Assembly: GCA_017619355.1 (NCBI GenBank)
Contig: JAFZSO010000003.1
Coordinates: 1-64,000 of the forward strand
Source of the DNA: Muribaculaceae bacterium
GTDB taxonomy: Bacteria; Bacteroidota; Bacteroidia; Bacteroidales; Muribaculaceae
Direction: 5' to 3'
Length of the DNA: 64,000 bases
Positions 17,885 through 29,258 of this stretch are shown here, piece after piece. Position numbers and translations under genes: made by a program. The stretch's first letter is position 1. Each line of letters begins with the position of its first letter. A model generated the notes under the pieces. The model saw only the letters and a program-made list of their open reading frames with translations. It did no database searches and was not told the origin of the DNA.

Positions 17885-18253
17885 ATGGTTTTAATCGGTA
17901 TTCAAAGTACAACCTTGGCAGTTACAGCGGCAATCACAGGTATTGTTCTTGTTGTAGGTGCCCTGGTTATTGCGCGCCTTATAGGTCCTCACTCCTATAC
18001 GAAGATGAAGGGCGAGCCCTATGAGTGCGGTATTCCCACCCGTGGCGAGAGCATGTCGCAATTTCATGTGGGTTACTATCTGTTCGCAATCCTGTTTCTC
18101 ATGTTCGATGTTGAAACAGTGTTCCTGTTCCCATGGGCAGCCATCTGCAAGCAGATAGGGACCACCGCCTTGCTGGCAGTGGGCACATTCCTGGTGATAT
18201 TAATTTTAGGTCTGGCTTATGCCTGGAAGAAAGGAGCGTTGAGATGGAAATAA
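17885..18253 (+). CDS. nuoA: NADH-quinone oxidoreductase subunit A
   Basis: The 122-residue protein has three predicted membrane helices (about residues 8-32, 62-84 and 92-114). It carries the family loop [20 protein letters not shown] and the helix [16 protein letters not shown], the ND3 signature with its conserved acidic residues. NuoA lies at the junction of the membrane arm and the quinone-binding arm of complex I. It is the first gene of the respiratory cluster, and its last ten bases overlap the start of nuoB, suggesting translational coupling. Length is normal for the family. Confidence 0.96.
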   Translation: MVLIGIQSTTLAVTAAITGIVLVVGALVIARLIGPHSYTKMKGEPYECGIPTRGESMSQFHVGYYLFAILFLMFDVETVFLFPWAAICKQIGTTALLAVGTFLVILILGLAYAWKKGALRWK

Positions 18254-18918
18254 AGCGTCCGAAAATCAAGAGCATGAAGCATGAAGACTTCAAGGACAAC
18301 GAGTACATCGACCAGCTGGTGGCTGAGCTGAATGCAGCCGGCACCAATGTGGTGGTAGGTAAACTTGACCAGTTGCTGAACTGGAGCCGCTCGAACTCGT
18401 TGTGGCCCTTCTGCTTCGGTACAAGCTGCTGCGCCATCGAGTTCATGTGCCTGGGTGCAGCTCGCTACGACATGGCACGATTTGGATTTGAGGTGGCCCG
18501 TAACTCACCCCGTCAGGCCGACTACATCATGTGCCAGGGAACCATTACCTACCGTATGGCACCAGCACTGCTGCGCCTCTATGAGCAGATGGCAGAACCC
18601 AAGTATGTGATTGCCTGCGGCGGTTGCACCATCTCGGGTGGCCCGTTCAAGAATAGCTACTGTGTGGTGAAGGGTGTTGACGAGATTATTCCCGTCGACG
18701 TGTATATGCCCGGTTGCCCGCCGCGTCCCGAGGCCATGTTCTATGGCTTGATGCAGCTGCAGCGCAAAATCAAGGCATCGAAATTCCTGGGTGGCGACAA
18801 CCGCAAGGAAGACCGCAAGAAATTCTTCGAGGCCAAAGCCGCTGAGGAGAAGGATGCCGCCATGCGTGCCGAACAGATGCGCCTGGCCCGCGAGTCGAAG
18901 GCTCCTGTGCTCGAATAA
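18244..18918 (+). CDS. nuoB: NADH-quinone oxidoreductase subunit B
   Basis: ATG at 18244, inside the nuoA end, gives 224 residues; an in-frame start at 18133 would extend it far into nuoA and is rejected. NuoB holds iron-sulphur cluster N2, the last electron carrier before quinone. Its four ligands are visible: the double cysteine in [10 protein letters not shown], the cysteines of [10 protein letters not shown], and PGCPPRPE. The C-terminal 45 residues form a charged, probably helical tail ([20 protein letters not shown]) longer than in the core family. It is followed after 48 bases by nuoCD. Confidence 0.96.
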   Translation: MEIKRPKIKSMKHEDFKDNEYIDQLVAELNAAGTNVVVGKLDQLLNWSRSNSLWPFCFGTSCCAIEFMCLGAARYDMARFGFEVARNSPRQADYIMCQGTITYRMAPALLRLYEQMAEPKYVIACGGCTISGGPFKNSYCVVKGVDEIIPVDVYMPGCPPRPEAMFYGLMQLQRKIKASKFLGGDNRKEDRKKFFEAKAAEEKDAAMRAEQMRLARESKAPVLE

Positions 18919-18966
18919 ACAATAAAGATTATTAACTGAACACTGAAAAGGATACACATTAATTAT

Positions 18967-20616
18967 ATGGCAGACATTCAAGAAAAAATAGGTGCCTTGT
19001 GTCCAGAGGCCCAATTCGACACCTCGGGTGAATTGTTGCTTGTAATAGTGCCCGATGAGAAGTGGCACGCGCTGGCCAAAGCGCTCAAGGAAGAACTGCA
19101 CTACGACTACCTGACGGCCCTCGTGGGCATGGACTGGAAAGACTCGCTGGGCTGCATGTACTACCTGACGAATACCGACACCCAGGAGATGCTTCATGTG
19201 AAGGTGTCGACCACCGACCGCGAGAATCCCCGCCTGCACACCGTGAGCGATGTGTGGGCTGTGGCCAACTATCAGGAGCGCGAGGTTTACGACTTCTTTG
19301 GCATCGTCTTTATCAATCATCCCGATATGCGTCGCTTCTTCTTGCGCAACGACTGGGTGGGTTACCCCCTGCGCAAGGATTATGACGACAGTCCCGAACT
19401 GAACCCGCTGCGTCTCAATCCAGAAGAGAATGAGGACGACACCTTCAGCCTCATAGAAGAGGCCGATGGCACGCTCAAGCGCATCGACAAGAAGGTGTTT
19501 GGACCAGAGGAATATGTGATCAATGTGGGCCCGCAGCACCCCTCGACTCACGGCGTGATGCGCTATCGCACTTCAATCGATGGCGAGCTGGTGAAGAAGG
19601 TGGATGTGGTTTCGGGTTACATTCATCGCGGCATCGAGAAACTGTGCGAGGGCATGAGTTACCAGTCGACGCTGCTCTATCCCGAGCGACTCGACTACAT
19701 GGCAGCTCACATGAACCGTCATGCCGTGTGCCTGTGCCTTGAGAAGGCATTAGGCATTGAGGTGCCTCACCGTGCCGAACTCATTCGAATGATGATGGAC
19801 GAGCTGATGCGTCTCTCGTCGCACTTGCTTTCTTACGGCTGCTTGACGATGGATCAGGGCGCAACCACGGCCTTCTTCTACGGTTTCCGTGAACGCGAAC
19901 TCATCTACGAAATCTTCGACAAGACCTGCGGTGCCCGCATGTCGATGAGCTATAGCACCATAGGCGGTGTAGTGAAGGATGTGCATCCCGACTTTATCAA
20001 GGATGTGCGTCACCTGTGCGCCGTGATGCCTGACAAACTCAAGGAATATCACAAGCTGTTTACCGGCAATGTGATTGCCGTGGGCCGAATGAAGGGCGTG
20101 GGCATCCTGAGCAAGGAAGATGCCATCAACTACGCTATCACCGGACCGTCGGGTCGCGCATCGGGCGTGCATTGCGATGTGCGCAAGTGCCATCCCTATT
20201 CACTCTACAACGAGGTGGAATTTGACGAGGTGCTGCTTGAGAGCGGCGACAGCATGGACCGCTACATGGTGCGCATGAAGGAGATGGAACAGAGCGTGAA
20301 GATACTGGAACAGTGCTGCGACATGCTCGAGAAGGAAGGCATCGAGGGCGAATATTGCGCCAAGGTGCCCAAGATGATCAAGCTGCCGGCCGGACACTGG
20401 TATCAGCAAGTGGAGGCAAGTCGTGGCGCGTTTGGCGTGTACATCGAGAGCGATGGCGATCCCAAGCCGTTCCAGAAACCTTATCGCATGCACTTCCAGT
20501 CGCCGTGCTTCAACCTGGTGGGCGTTGTGGATTTGACCTGCAAGGACAATCTGTTTGCCGACCTGATCAGCATCACGGCATCAATCGACTATGTGATACC
20601 CGATATCGACAGATAA
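18967..20616 (+). CDS. nuoCD: NADH-quinone oxidoreductase subunits C and D, fused
   Basis: The 549-residue protein joins NuoC (about residues 1-150, with EREVYDFFGIVFINHPDMRR and LRKDYDDSPEL) to NuoD (about 180-549, with NVGPQHPSTHGVMRY, HRGIEKLCEGMSY and a C-terminal DYVIPDIDR). The NuoD half forms part of the quinone site; the NuoC half supports it. Fusion of C and D is common in Bacteroidetes and enterobacteria. Both halves look complete and no frameshift was seen. It is 40 bases from nuoH and part of the same transcript. Confidence 0.96.
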   Translation: MADIQEKIGALCPEAQFDTSGELLLVIVPDEKWHALAKALKEELHYDYLTALVGMDWKDSLGCMYYLTNTDTQEMLHVKVSTTDRENPRLHTVSDVWAVANYQEREVYDFFGIVFINHPDMRRFFLRNDWVGYPLRKDYDDSPELNPLRLNPEENEDDTFSLIEEADGTLKRIDKKVFGPEEYVINVGPQHPSTHGVMRYRTSIDGELVKKVDVVSGYIHRGIEKLCEGMSYQSTLLYPERLDYMAAHMNRHAVCLCLEKALGIEVPHRAELIRMMMDELMRLSSHLLSYGCLTMDQGATTAFFYGFRERELIYEIFDKTCGARMSMSYSTIGGVVKDVHPDFIKDVRHLCAVMPDKLKEYHKLFTGNVIAVGRMKGVGILSKEDAINYAITGPSGRASGVHCDVRKCHPYSLYNEVEFDEVLLESGDSMDRYMVRMKEMEQSVKILEQCCDMLEKEGIEGEYCAKVPKMIKLPAGHWYQQVEASRGAFGVYIESDGDPKPFQKPYRMHFQSPCFNLVGVVDLTCKDNLFADLISITASIDYVIPDIDR

Positions 20617-20656
20617 AAGAAGAAAACAAGAACAATAACAAACACATTAATATATT

Positions 20657-21739
20657 ATGTTTGACTTTAGTATAGTTACAGGCTGGATTGACAATTTGCT
20701 GCGCAACACGCTGTCGTGTCCGGGCTGGCTCACATCAACCATCGAATGCATACTGGTTGCCGTTGGCCTGTTGCTGGCCTATACGGTGATAGCCATGTTC
20801 TATATCATGTATGAGCGCTGGGTGTGCGCGTGGATTCAGTGCCGCCGCGGCCCCATCCGCGTGGGTCCTGCCGGATTGCTGCAGATTTTTGCCGACGTGT
20901 TCAAGATTCTCACCAAGGAGATTGTGACGCTGTGGCATAACGACAAGTTCCTGTTCTGGCTCGCCCCCTTCTTTGTGGTGACGGCATCGGTACTCACCTT
21001 TGCGTGTCTGCCATGGGGCAAGGGAATGCAGGTGATAGACTTCAACATAGGCGTGTTCTTCATCATCGCCGTGTCGTCGCTGGGCGTGCTTGGTATCTTG
21101 CTGGCAGGCTGGTCGAGTAACAGCAAGTACACCTTGCTGGGCGCTATGCGAAGCGGTGCGCAGATGGTGAGCTATGAGCTCTCGGTGGGCATCTCCATTC
21201 TCACCGTGGTGTGCCTTGCCGGCACCATGAGCATAAGCGGCATTGTCGAGGCTCAGAACGACGGCTGGTTCCTGTTCAAGGGTCACCTGCCCGCCATCAT
21301 AGCCTTTGTCATTTACATCATAGCGGCCAATGCCGAGAACAACCGTGGCCCGTTTGACTTGCCCGAGGCCGAGCATGAGCTCACCGCCGGTTATCACAGC
21401 GAGTACTCGGGTATTCATTATGGTCTGTTCTATCTGGCCGAGTACCTGAACCTGTTTATCGTGAGTGGTATTGCCACACTGCTGTTCCTGGGTGGCTGGA
21501 TGCCGTTGCACATTCCCGGCTGGGAAGGCTTCAACAAGGTGATGGACTTCATACCCTCTACCTTCTGGTTCCTGGGCAAGGCCTTCTTCATGACCTTCGT
21601 GTTCATGTGGATTCGCTGGTCGTTCCCTCGTGTGCGTATCGACCAGATGCTGGCCCTGGAGTGGCGCATACTGATGCCCATTGGCCTGGTGAACCTTGTG
21701 GTGATGGCGCTGTGCGTGTCGTTTAACTGGGTATTTTAA
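20657..21739 (+). CDS. nuoH: NADH-quinone oxidoreductase subunit H
   Basis: The 360-residue protein has about eight membrane helices. It shows the ND1 signatures ERWVCAWIQCRRGPIRVGPA near residue 54, AENNRGPFDLPEAEHELTAG near residue 229, and FVFMWIRWSFPRVRIDQ near residue 315. NuoH forms the quinone channel at the foot of the peripheral arm. In related genomes nuoI follows directly; here atpD follows after 38 bases with no visible terminator, and nuoI is about 6.8 kb further on. Confidence 0.96.
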   Translation: MFDFSIVTGWIDNLLRNTLSCPGWLTSTIECILVAVGLLLAYTVIAMFYIMYERWVCAWIQCRRGPIRVGPAGLLQIFADVFKILTKEIVTLWHNDKFLFWLAPFFVVTASVLTFACLPWGKGMQVIDFNIGVFFIIAVSSLGVLGILLAGWSSNSKYTLLGAMRSGAQMVSYELSVGISILTVVCLAGTMSISGIVEAQNDGWFLFKGHLPAIIAFVIYIIAANAENNRGPFDLPEAEHELTAGYHSEYSGIHYGLFYLAEYLNLFIVSGIATLLFLGGWMPLHIPGWEGFNKVMDFIPSTFWFLGKAFFMTFVFMWIRWSFPRVRIDQMLALEWRILMPIGLVNLVVMALCVSFNWVF

Positions 21740-21753
21740 AATTGAAACATTAA

Positions 21754-23283
<1,530 letters not shown>

Positions 23284-23322
23284 AAAAGATAAAAACAGAT
23301 TATTAACATCATATTGCATTAT

Positions 23323-23556
23323 ATGACACTCAAGATTATATCGGCAGAGAAAATTGAATTTGAAGGCGCTGTAGAATCGGTCACCTTGCCAGGCGTGAGC
23401 GGACTGTTCCAGGTGCTGAAGAATCACGCTGCTCTCATCTCGGCTTTAGACAAGGGCACAGTTACTTATGTGGCCGAAGGCGAGACTCACACCCGTGAGA
23501 TACTGGGAGGAGTGGCTGATATAAAGAATAATGTGGTGTCGGTATGCCTATATTGA
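23323..23556 (+). CDS. atpC: ATP synthase F1 subunit epsilon (short form)
   Basis: ATG at 23323 gives 77 residues. They cover only the N-terminal beta-sandwich (LKIISAEKIEFEGAVESVTL, LPGVSGLFQVLKNHAALIS). The C-terminal helical hairpin that inhibits ATP hydrolysis in E. coli-type enzymes is missing, as is usual in Bacteroidetes. The gene lies 39 bases after atpD and ends four bases before atpB. Confidence 0.93.
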   Translation: MTLKIISAEKIEFEGAVESVTLPGVSGLFQVLKNHAALISALDKGTVTYVAEGETHTREILGGVADIKNNVVSVCLY

Positions 23557-23560
23557 ACTG

Positions 23561-24634
23561 ATGATGAAAAAGGTTATAACCGCAATAGTGGCTCTTGTGA
23601 TTGTAGCGCTCATGGCATTTGGTTACATGAACGCCTCGCATCATGCCGCTAAGGGGCACGAATCGAAACTCGACCCCAAGGAGGTGATTTTCGAACACCT
23701 GGGCGATGCCTATGGGTGGGAGATACCTTTCTCTCATCATTACCGCATACCGCTGCCCATTATCGTGCATGACAAACAGGGGTGGCATTGCTTCCTGTCG
23801 AGCCGCTTGGCCGACGGTAAGGAGTATGACGGCTTCAAGATAGCCACTGAAGGCGATTATAAAGGCAAGGTGGTGAGTGTTGACGGTACGCGACCGCTCG
23901 ACCTCTCGATCACGAAAAACGCCTTTGGCATATTCATTGCCGCCGTGCTGGTGATCCTGATGGTGTTCAGTATCAAGAGATGGTACAAGAAGCATGGCAT
24001 GAAGGCTCCACGCAAGGGGACCGCCATGCTCGAACTTGTGGTGGACTTTGTGTACACCGACACCATCCGGCCCATTATGGGTCGTGAAGCGCCCAAGTAT
24101 GCTCCCTATCTGCTCACGGTGTTCTTCTTCATCTTGACGATGAACCTGCTGGGCCTGATCGTGATATTCCCCGGTGGCGCTAACCTGACCGGCAACTTGG
24201 CTGTGACCATGGTGCTGGCCCTGTGCACCTTTGTGGTTACTAACCTGACGGGAACCAAGGAATACTGGAAGGAAATCTTCTGGCCCGATGTGCCCTTTGC
24301 GCTCAAGTGCCCCGTGCCCATGATGCCGCTCATCGAGTTCCTGGGCATCCTGACCAAGCCCCTGGCGCTGATGGTCCGTCTGTTCGCCAACATGCTTGGC
24401 GGTCACATGGTGGTGCTGGTGCTGGTGCTGCTGATCATGATATTCACTGAGATGTTTGGCGCTGCAGTGGGTGCCGGCACAGCCGTGATATCGGTGCTGC
24501 TGTCGCTGTTCATGCTGCTGCTCGACACGCTGATCAGTTTCATTCAAGCATTTGTGTTTACCCTGTTGTCGACCATCTTCATCTCAATGGCGCATGTGAA
24601 GCATCATGTGAAGGTGGAAGTGAACAAGGAATAA
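23561..24634 (+). CDS. atpB: ATP synthase F0 subunit a
   Basis: ATG at 23561 gives 357 residues. The N-terminal 115 or so form a signal-like helix (VITAIVALVIVALMAFGYM) and a periplasmic extension, seen in many Bacteroidetes a subunits. The conserved core follows, with FILTMNLLGLIVIFPGGANL and the channel helix LALMVRLFANMLGGHMVVLV, which holds the essential arginine of proton translocation. The C-terminal helix FIQAFVFTLLSTIFISMA is also typical. It lies directly after atpC and 51 bases before atpE. Confidence 0.95.
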   Translation: MMKKVITAIVALVIVALMAFGYMNASHHAAKGHESKLDPKEVIFEHLGDAYGWEIPFSHHYRIPLPIIVHDKQGWHCFLSSRLADGKEYDGFKIATEGDYKGKVVSVDGTRPLDLSITKNAFGIFIAAVLVILMVFSIKRWYKKHGMKAPRKGTAMLELVVDFVYTDTIRPIMGREAPKYAPYLLTVFFFILTMNLLGLIVIFPGGANLTGNLAVTMVLALCTFVVTNLTGTKEYWKEIFWPDVPFALKCPVPMMPLIEFLGILTKPLALMVRLFANMLGGHMVVLVLVLLIMIFTEMFGAAVGAGTAVISVLLSLFMLLLDTLISFIQAFVFTLLSTIFISMAHVKHHVKVEVNKE

Positions 24635-24667
24635 ATCAAGAAACAAAACAAAAAACAAAAATAATAA

Positions 24668-24925
<258 letters not shown>

Positions 24926-24944
24926 TTCATAACGACCTTTATCA

Positions 24945-25442
24945 ATGGAACTTTTCAAGCCCGAATTTGGTTTAATATTCTGGATGTTTCTGGCATTCCT
25001 GTGCCTGTACTTCATCTTGGCTAAATTTGCGTGGCCTTTCATTGTCAAGAGCATGGAGCAGCGTGCCGACCTGATTGACAAGGGTGTGGCGTATGCCCAG
25101 CAGGCGAAGGCCAATCTCGACAATGCCAAGGCAGAGGCCGACAAGGTGATAGCCGAGGCCCGCAATCAGCAGGCCGAGATACTGCGCGAGGCGGCCAAAA
25201 TGAAGACCCAGATTATTGAAGAAGCCAAAGTGGCAGCTTCGGCCGAAGCCCAGAAGGTGACCGAGGCCGCACAAGTTTCTATTGAACAGGCGCGTCGCGA
25301 ATCGGAAAAGCAGCTCAAGGAAGAGGTGTCGGAACTGGCATTGCAGATAGCCGAGAAGATACTGCGCAAGAACATGAGCAACGACACGGCGCAAAAGGAA
25401 CTTGTGAACCGACTGTTGAACGAGGTTGAGACTAAAAACTAA
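24945..25442 (+). CDS. atpF: ATP synthase F0 subunit b
   Basis: The 165-residue protein has one N-terminal membrane helix (FGLIFWMFLAFLCLYFILAK). A long charged coiled coil rich in A, E, K and Q follows (for example AKANLDNAKAEADKVIAEAR). It forms the peripheral stalk with the delta subunit, whose gene begins six bases after this stop. Length is normal. Confidence 0.95.
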   Translation: MELFKPEFGLIFWMFLAFLCLYFILAKFAWPFIVKSMEQRADLIDKGVAYAQQAKANLDNAKAEADKVIAEARNQQAEILREAAKMKTQIIEEAKVAASAEAQKVTEAAQVSIEQARRESEKQLKEEVSELALQIAEKILRKNMSNDTAQKELVNRLLNEVETKN

Positions 25443-25448
25443 GCGAAT

Positions 25449-25991
25449 ATGAACGACGGACTCATACCACGCCGATATGCCAAGGCGCTGTACAAGTATG
25501 CCAAGGAGAACGGTGATGCCGATGTCATCTACGAGCAGCTGAAGGTGCTCAATTTCAGCTATTCGGGAATCAACGCCTTGAAGAAGGTGATGCTGAATCC
25601 TCATGTTCCCGATAGCGACAAGAGCAACATGGTGCTGGCTGCCGCAGGTGCTAAGCCAGGAAGTTCGCTTGACCGATTCATATTGCTGGTTCTTAAGAAC
25701 AATCGTGCTGAATTTTTGCGCCGTATAGCGCTGTCCTATGTTCGCCTTTATCGGGAGGAACATAACATTGCCAAGGTTGAAATCGTGATGGCAACCCAGT
25801 TGCCTGCCGATGAGATCAAGGCCATCACCGACATCGTCGAGCGTCAGCTCAAGGGAATGACCCTTGAAATATCGGAGCGCATCGATCCTGAAATCATAGG
25901 CGGCTTTGTCGTCATTATCGATTCGCTTGTGCTCGACGCGTCGGTCAAGAATGAATTACAACATTTGCGTTTAAAACTACAAAGGAAATAA
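25449..25991 (+). CDS. atpH: ATP synthase F1 subunit delta
   Basis: The 180-residue protein has an N-terminal helical domain (RRYAKALYKYAKENGDADVI) and the C-terminal signature DPEIIGGFVVIIDSLVLDAS. It connects the b stalk to the top of F1. Spacing is six bases on each side (atpF upstream, atpA downstream), in line with tight co-translation. Confidence 0.94.
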   Translation: MNDGLIPRRYAKALYKYAKENGDADVIYEQLKVLNFSYSGINALKKVMLNPHVPDSDKSNMVLAAAGAKPGSSLDRFILLVLKNNRAEFLRRIALSYVRLYREEHNIAKVEIVMATQLPADEIKAITDIVERQLKGMTLEISERIDPEIIGGFVVIIDSLVLDASVKNELQHLRLKLQRK

Positions 25992-25997
25992 AGTGAT

Positions 25998-27575
25998 ATG
26001 ATCAACCCAAGTGAAATATCCGACATACTGAAGCAACAGTTGAGCGACGTGGAGCAAAAGGTGTCGTTCGAGGAAATTGGCACTGTGCTGGAAGTGGGCG
26101 ATGGCGTTGCCCATGTCTACGGTCTTGAGAACGTGGAGGCCAACGAGCTCGTAGAGTTCGAGAATGGCGTTACGGGCGTTGCCATGAACCTTGAGGAGAG
26201 CGATGTGGGTGTCATTCTGCTCAACGAGGTAGACTCCATCACCGAGAACATGAAGGTTCGCCGTACTGGTGAAATTGCTTCTATCAGGGTGGGCGAGGGT
26301 CTGCTGGGTCGCGTGGTGAATGTCTTGGCCGAGCCCATTGACGGCAACGGCGAGATTGATGGTGACCGCATTCGTCTGCCTCTCGAGCGCAAGGCACCGG
26401 GCGTTATCTTCCGCCAGCCGGTGAAGGAACCGCTGCAGACGGGCCTGAAGGCCATCGACTCGATGATTCCCATTGGTCGCGGCCAGCGTGAGCTCATCAT
26501 TGGCGACCGCCAGATTGGCAAGACTGCCATCGCCATCGACACCATCATCAACCAGCGTTCGTGCTACGAAGCCGGCAAGCCGGTATATTGCATCTATGTG
26601 GCGATAGGGCAGAAGGCTTCGACCGTTGCCGCTCTGGTGAACAAACTGCGTGAGTATGGCGCCATGCCTTATACCATTGTGGTTGCGGCAACCGCCTCTG
26701 ACTCGGCCTCGATGCGCTACTATGCCCCCTTTGCAGGTGCAGCCATCGGCGAGTACTTCCGCGACACCGGCCGCGACGCACTGGTTATCTATGACGACCT
26801 CTCGAAGCATGCTGTTGCCTATCGCGAAATCTCGCTCATCCTGAAGCGACCTTCAGGACGAGAGGCTTATCCCGGCGATATCTTCTATCTGCATAGCCGC
26901 TTGCTTGAGCGCGCCGCAAAAATCAACGAGAACCAGGATGTGGCCTCGGTGATGAACGACTTGCCCGAAGCCCTGAAACCCATGGTGAAGGGTGGCGGTT
27001 CGCTCACTGCACTGCCCATCATCGAGACGCAGGCGGGCGACGTGAGTGCCTATATTCCCACCAACGTGATTTCGATTACCGACGGCCAGATTTATCTGGA
27101 AACCGCCCTGTTCAATAATGGTATTCGTCCGGCTGTGAATGTGGGTATCTCGGTGTCGCGTGTGGGTGGTAATGCCCAAATCAAGTGCATGAAGAGGGTG
27201 GCAGGTACGCTCAAGATTGCTCAGGCCCAGTTCCGTGAACTGGAGTCGTTCACCAAGTTTGGTGGCGACATCGATGCCGTGACCGCAAGAACCATCGACA
27301 CGGGCCGCAAGAACGAGCGCCTGCTGGTTCAGCCGCAGTACAATCCCATGGCAGTAGAGGAGCAGGTGGCTCTTATCTATTGTGGTGTGAATGGCCTGTT
27401 GCAGAACGTGCCCATCGATAAGGTGGCAGAATTTGAGAAACTCTATATCCAGTATCTGCATGGTAAGCATCAGGAAGATGTGCTCGACATACTGAAGTCG
27501 GGTAAGATCGACGATGATGTGATGGCGAAACTGAAAGCCGCTGCCAGCGATATTACTGGCAAATATACCGCTTGA
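25998..27575 (+). CDS. atpA: ATP synthase F1 subunit alpha
   Basis: The 525-residue protein has the P-loop [18 protein letters not shown] at about residues 170-187 and [20 protein letters not shown]. The signature [14 protein letters not shown] lies at about residues 375-390. These form the non-catalytic nucleotide sites and the F1 hexamer interface. Length is normal. Gaps are six bases to atpH upstream and 15 bases to atpG downstream. Confidence 0.97.
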   Translation: MINPSEISDILKQQLSDVEQKVSFEEIGTVLEVGDGVAHVYGLENVEANELVEFENGVTGVAMNLEESDVGVILLNEVDSITENMKVRRTGEIASIRVGEGLLGRVVNVLAEPIDGNGEIDGDRIRLPLERKAPGVIFRQPVKEPLQTGLKAIDSMIPIGRGQRELIIGDRQIGKTAIAIDTIINQRSCYEAGKPVYCIYVAIGQKASTVAALVNKLREYGAMPYTIVVAATASDSASMRYYAPFAGAAIGEYFRDTGRDALVIYDDLSKHAVAYREISLILKRPSGREAYPGDIFYLHSRLLERAAKINENQDVASVMNDLPEALKPMVKGGGSLTALPIIETQAGDVSAYIPTNVISITDGQIYLETALFNNGIRPAVNVGISVSRVGGNAQIKCMKRVAGTLKIAQAQFRELESFTKFGGDIDAVTARTIDTGRKNERLLVQPQYNPMAVEEQVALIYCGVNGLLQNVPIDKVAEFEKLYIQYLHGKHQEDVLDILKSGKIDDDVMAKLKAAASDITGKYTA

Positions 27576-27590
27576 ATTTAACGCATTGAT

Positions 27591-28478
27591 ATGTCGACGT
27601 TACGAGAATTAAAAAGCAGAATTGGTTCGGTTGCCTCTACGCAGAAGACCACCAGTGCCATGAAGATGATATCTTCGGCCAAGATGCACAAGTTCACTGG
27701 TCAGTTGCAGCGCCTGTCGCCTTATCGCGACATGGTGCAGCAGACGCTGAGCCATCTGCTTCTCACCGATGTGGAATTTGCTTCGCCGCTCATTGAGACG
27801 CGTGAGGTGAAGAATGTGGCCATTGTGGTGTTCGGTTCCGACGACGGACTTTGTGGTGCATTCAACATCAACATAGTGAAGCGACTGCAGGAGTTGCTGA
27901 AAAGTGTCGACAAGCACTACGGCAAAGGGGTGAATGTGACCATTTTCCCCGTTGGCCGCAAGGTGGTGAAGTCGGTGAAGAAGAACATGACCAGTGGCGT
28001 GAAAATTGAAACCACCGACTACATGAGCACCCGCAGCACGAGCGACGACCTGAGCCGTTTTACGGCCTCGTTGCGTGAGCGATTCCTTGATGGTGAGTTT
28101 GATAGGGTGGATGTGTTATACATGCACTTTAAGTCGACAAGCCGCCAGGTGCTCCAGCTCGAGCAACTGTTGCCCGTGAGCTATGAGGCCCTTGCCCATG
28201 AGGCTGATGCCCGTGAGGCCAACAGCCCCTGCATCTTTGAGCCCGACGCCAACAGCATCTTCAACAGTGTGCTGCCGTTGTTTGTCCGCTCCATGATGCA
28301 GGATGTGTTCACACAAAGTTCGGCAAGTGAACAGGCCTCGCGCGTGATGGCCATGCAGACGGCCAGCGACAATGCCAAGGAATTGCTCGAAGCGTTGAAT
28401 TTGGAATATAACAAGTTGCGTCAGCAAAGCATTACCACCGAGCTGCTCGATATCCTGGGCGGTCAGGTGCAACGGTAA
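27591..28478 (+). CDS. atpG: ATP synthase F1 subunit gamma
   Basis: The 295-residue protein begins with the long N-terminal helix LRELKSRIGSVASTQKTTSA and MKMISSAKMHK. The dinucleotide-like fold with SDDGLCGAFNINIVKRLQEL and the C-terminal helix ASRVMAMQTASDNAKELLE, then LEYNKLRQQSITTELLDI, are typical. Gamma is the rotor shaft. It is the last ATP synthase gene of the inserted block; nuoI follows after 106 bases. Confidence 0.96.
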   Translation: MSTLRELKSRIGSVASTQKTTSAMKMISSAKMHKFTGQLQRLSPYRDMVQQTLSHLLLTDVEFASPLIETREVKNVAIVVFGSDDGLCGAFNINIVKRLQELLKSVDKHYGKGVNVTIFPVGRKVVKSVKKNMTSGVKIETTDYMSTRSTSDDLSRFTASLRERFLDGEFDRVDVLYMHFKSTSRQVLQLEQLLPVSYEALAHEADAREANSPCIFEPDANSIFNSVLPLFVRSMMQDVFTQSSASEQASRVMAMQTASDNAKELLEALNLEYNKLRQQSITTELLDILGGQVQR

Positions 28479-28521
28479 AGGCGCTACTATAATTATAATG
28501 TGATTTGACAACCATGCAAAG

Positions 28522-28565
28522 CTATGCCAGTTGTGTGGTTGGTTCAAAAACAAAAATTGGCATAG
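28522..28565 (+). other. Inverted repeat in the atpG-nuoI junction
   Basis: CTATGCCA (28522-28529) and TGGCATAG (28558-28565) are perfect complements with a 28-base loop. A second overlapping pairing, CAACCA with TGGTTG, is possible. This junction, 106 bases, is the longest gap in the respiratory cluster. There is no T-run of terminator length and no clear promoter, so it may be an RNA-processing or attenuation site. Confidence 0.35.
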
Positions 28566-28584
28566 ATTTTAATAAGATATACTT

Positions 28585-29256
28585 ATGACAATAACGGAGT
28601 ATTTCTCTTCTCTTTTCAAGGGCTTGCATAGCCTGATAAAAGGAATGGAGGTGACGGGAAAAGAACTGGTGACCAAGAAGGTTACCGAGCAGTATCCCGA
28701 AAATAGAGACACGTTGCAGATCTCGAAGCGTTTTCGAGGCACATTGCAGTTCATCTACGACGATGAAGGTTATCACAAGTGCATAGCTTGCAAGTCGTGC
28801 GAGCGCAATTGCCCCAATGGCACCATTCAGGTCATCACCAAGATGATAGACCTTGATAACGGCAAGAAGAAGATGGTGCTCGACAAGTATATGTACGACT
28901 TGGGCAGTTGCACTTTCTGCGACCTGTGCGTGCTCACTTGTCCGACCAATGCCATCGAGTTCAGCAATGACTTTGAGCAGTCGGTGTTCCGCCGTGAGGT
29001 GCTGCTGAAGCAACTCAACTATCTGCCCGAAAAAATCAAGCCCACCCCAGCGCCAGCCACAAAGCCGGCAGCACCGGCAGCCGCACCTGCGGCAAAGCCT
29101 GCTGTGGAGCCCGCGGCAAAACCCGCTGTGGAGCCTGAAAAGAAAGAGGCGACTCCCGAGCCTGCACCTGCTGCCAAACCCGCAGCCGAACCTGCTGCCG
29201 AGCCCGAAGCAACCCAGGCGCCTCAACCCGAATCAGAAAATAACGAAAACAAATAA
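28585..29256 (+). CDS. nuoI: NADH-quinone oxidoreductase subunit I with Pro/Ala/Glu-rich tail
   Basis: The 223-residue protein carries two 4Fe-4S motifs, CIACKSCERNCP (about residues 67-78) and CTFCDLCVLTCP (about 112-123), for clusters N6a and N6b. These pass electrons toward NuoB. The core ends near residue 152. The last 70 or so residues are low-complexity P, A, K and E with repeated AAKPAVEP and PAAEP units, an extension not seen in the ordinary 140-180-residue NuoI. It is probably disordered; it may be a linker or simply tolerated. The gene resumes the nuo order after the ATP synthase block, and nuoJ begins two bases after the stop. Confidence 0.95.
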   Translation: MTITEYFSSLFKGLHSLIKGMEVTGKELVTKKVTEQYPENRDTLQISKRFRGTLQFIYDDEGYHKCIACKSCERNCPNGTIQVITKMIDLDNGKKKMVLDKYMYDLGSCTFCDLCVLTCPTNAIEFSNDFEQSVFRREVLLKQLNYLPEKIKPTPAPATKPAAPAAAPAAKPAVEPAAKPAVEPEKKEATPEPAPAAKPAAEPAAEPEATQAPQPESENNENK

Positions 29257-29258
29257 AC

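Noticed and set aside
18133..18243. Upstream start for nuoB
   Set aside because: It would overlap nuoA by more than 110 bases, and the added residues have no similarity to NuoB; ATG 18244 is the natural start.
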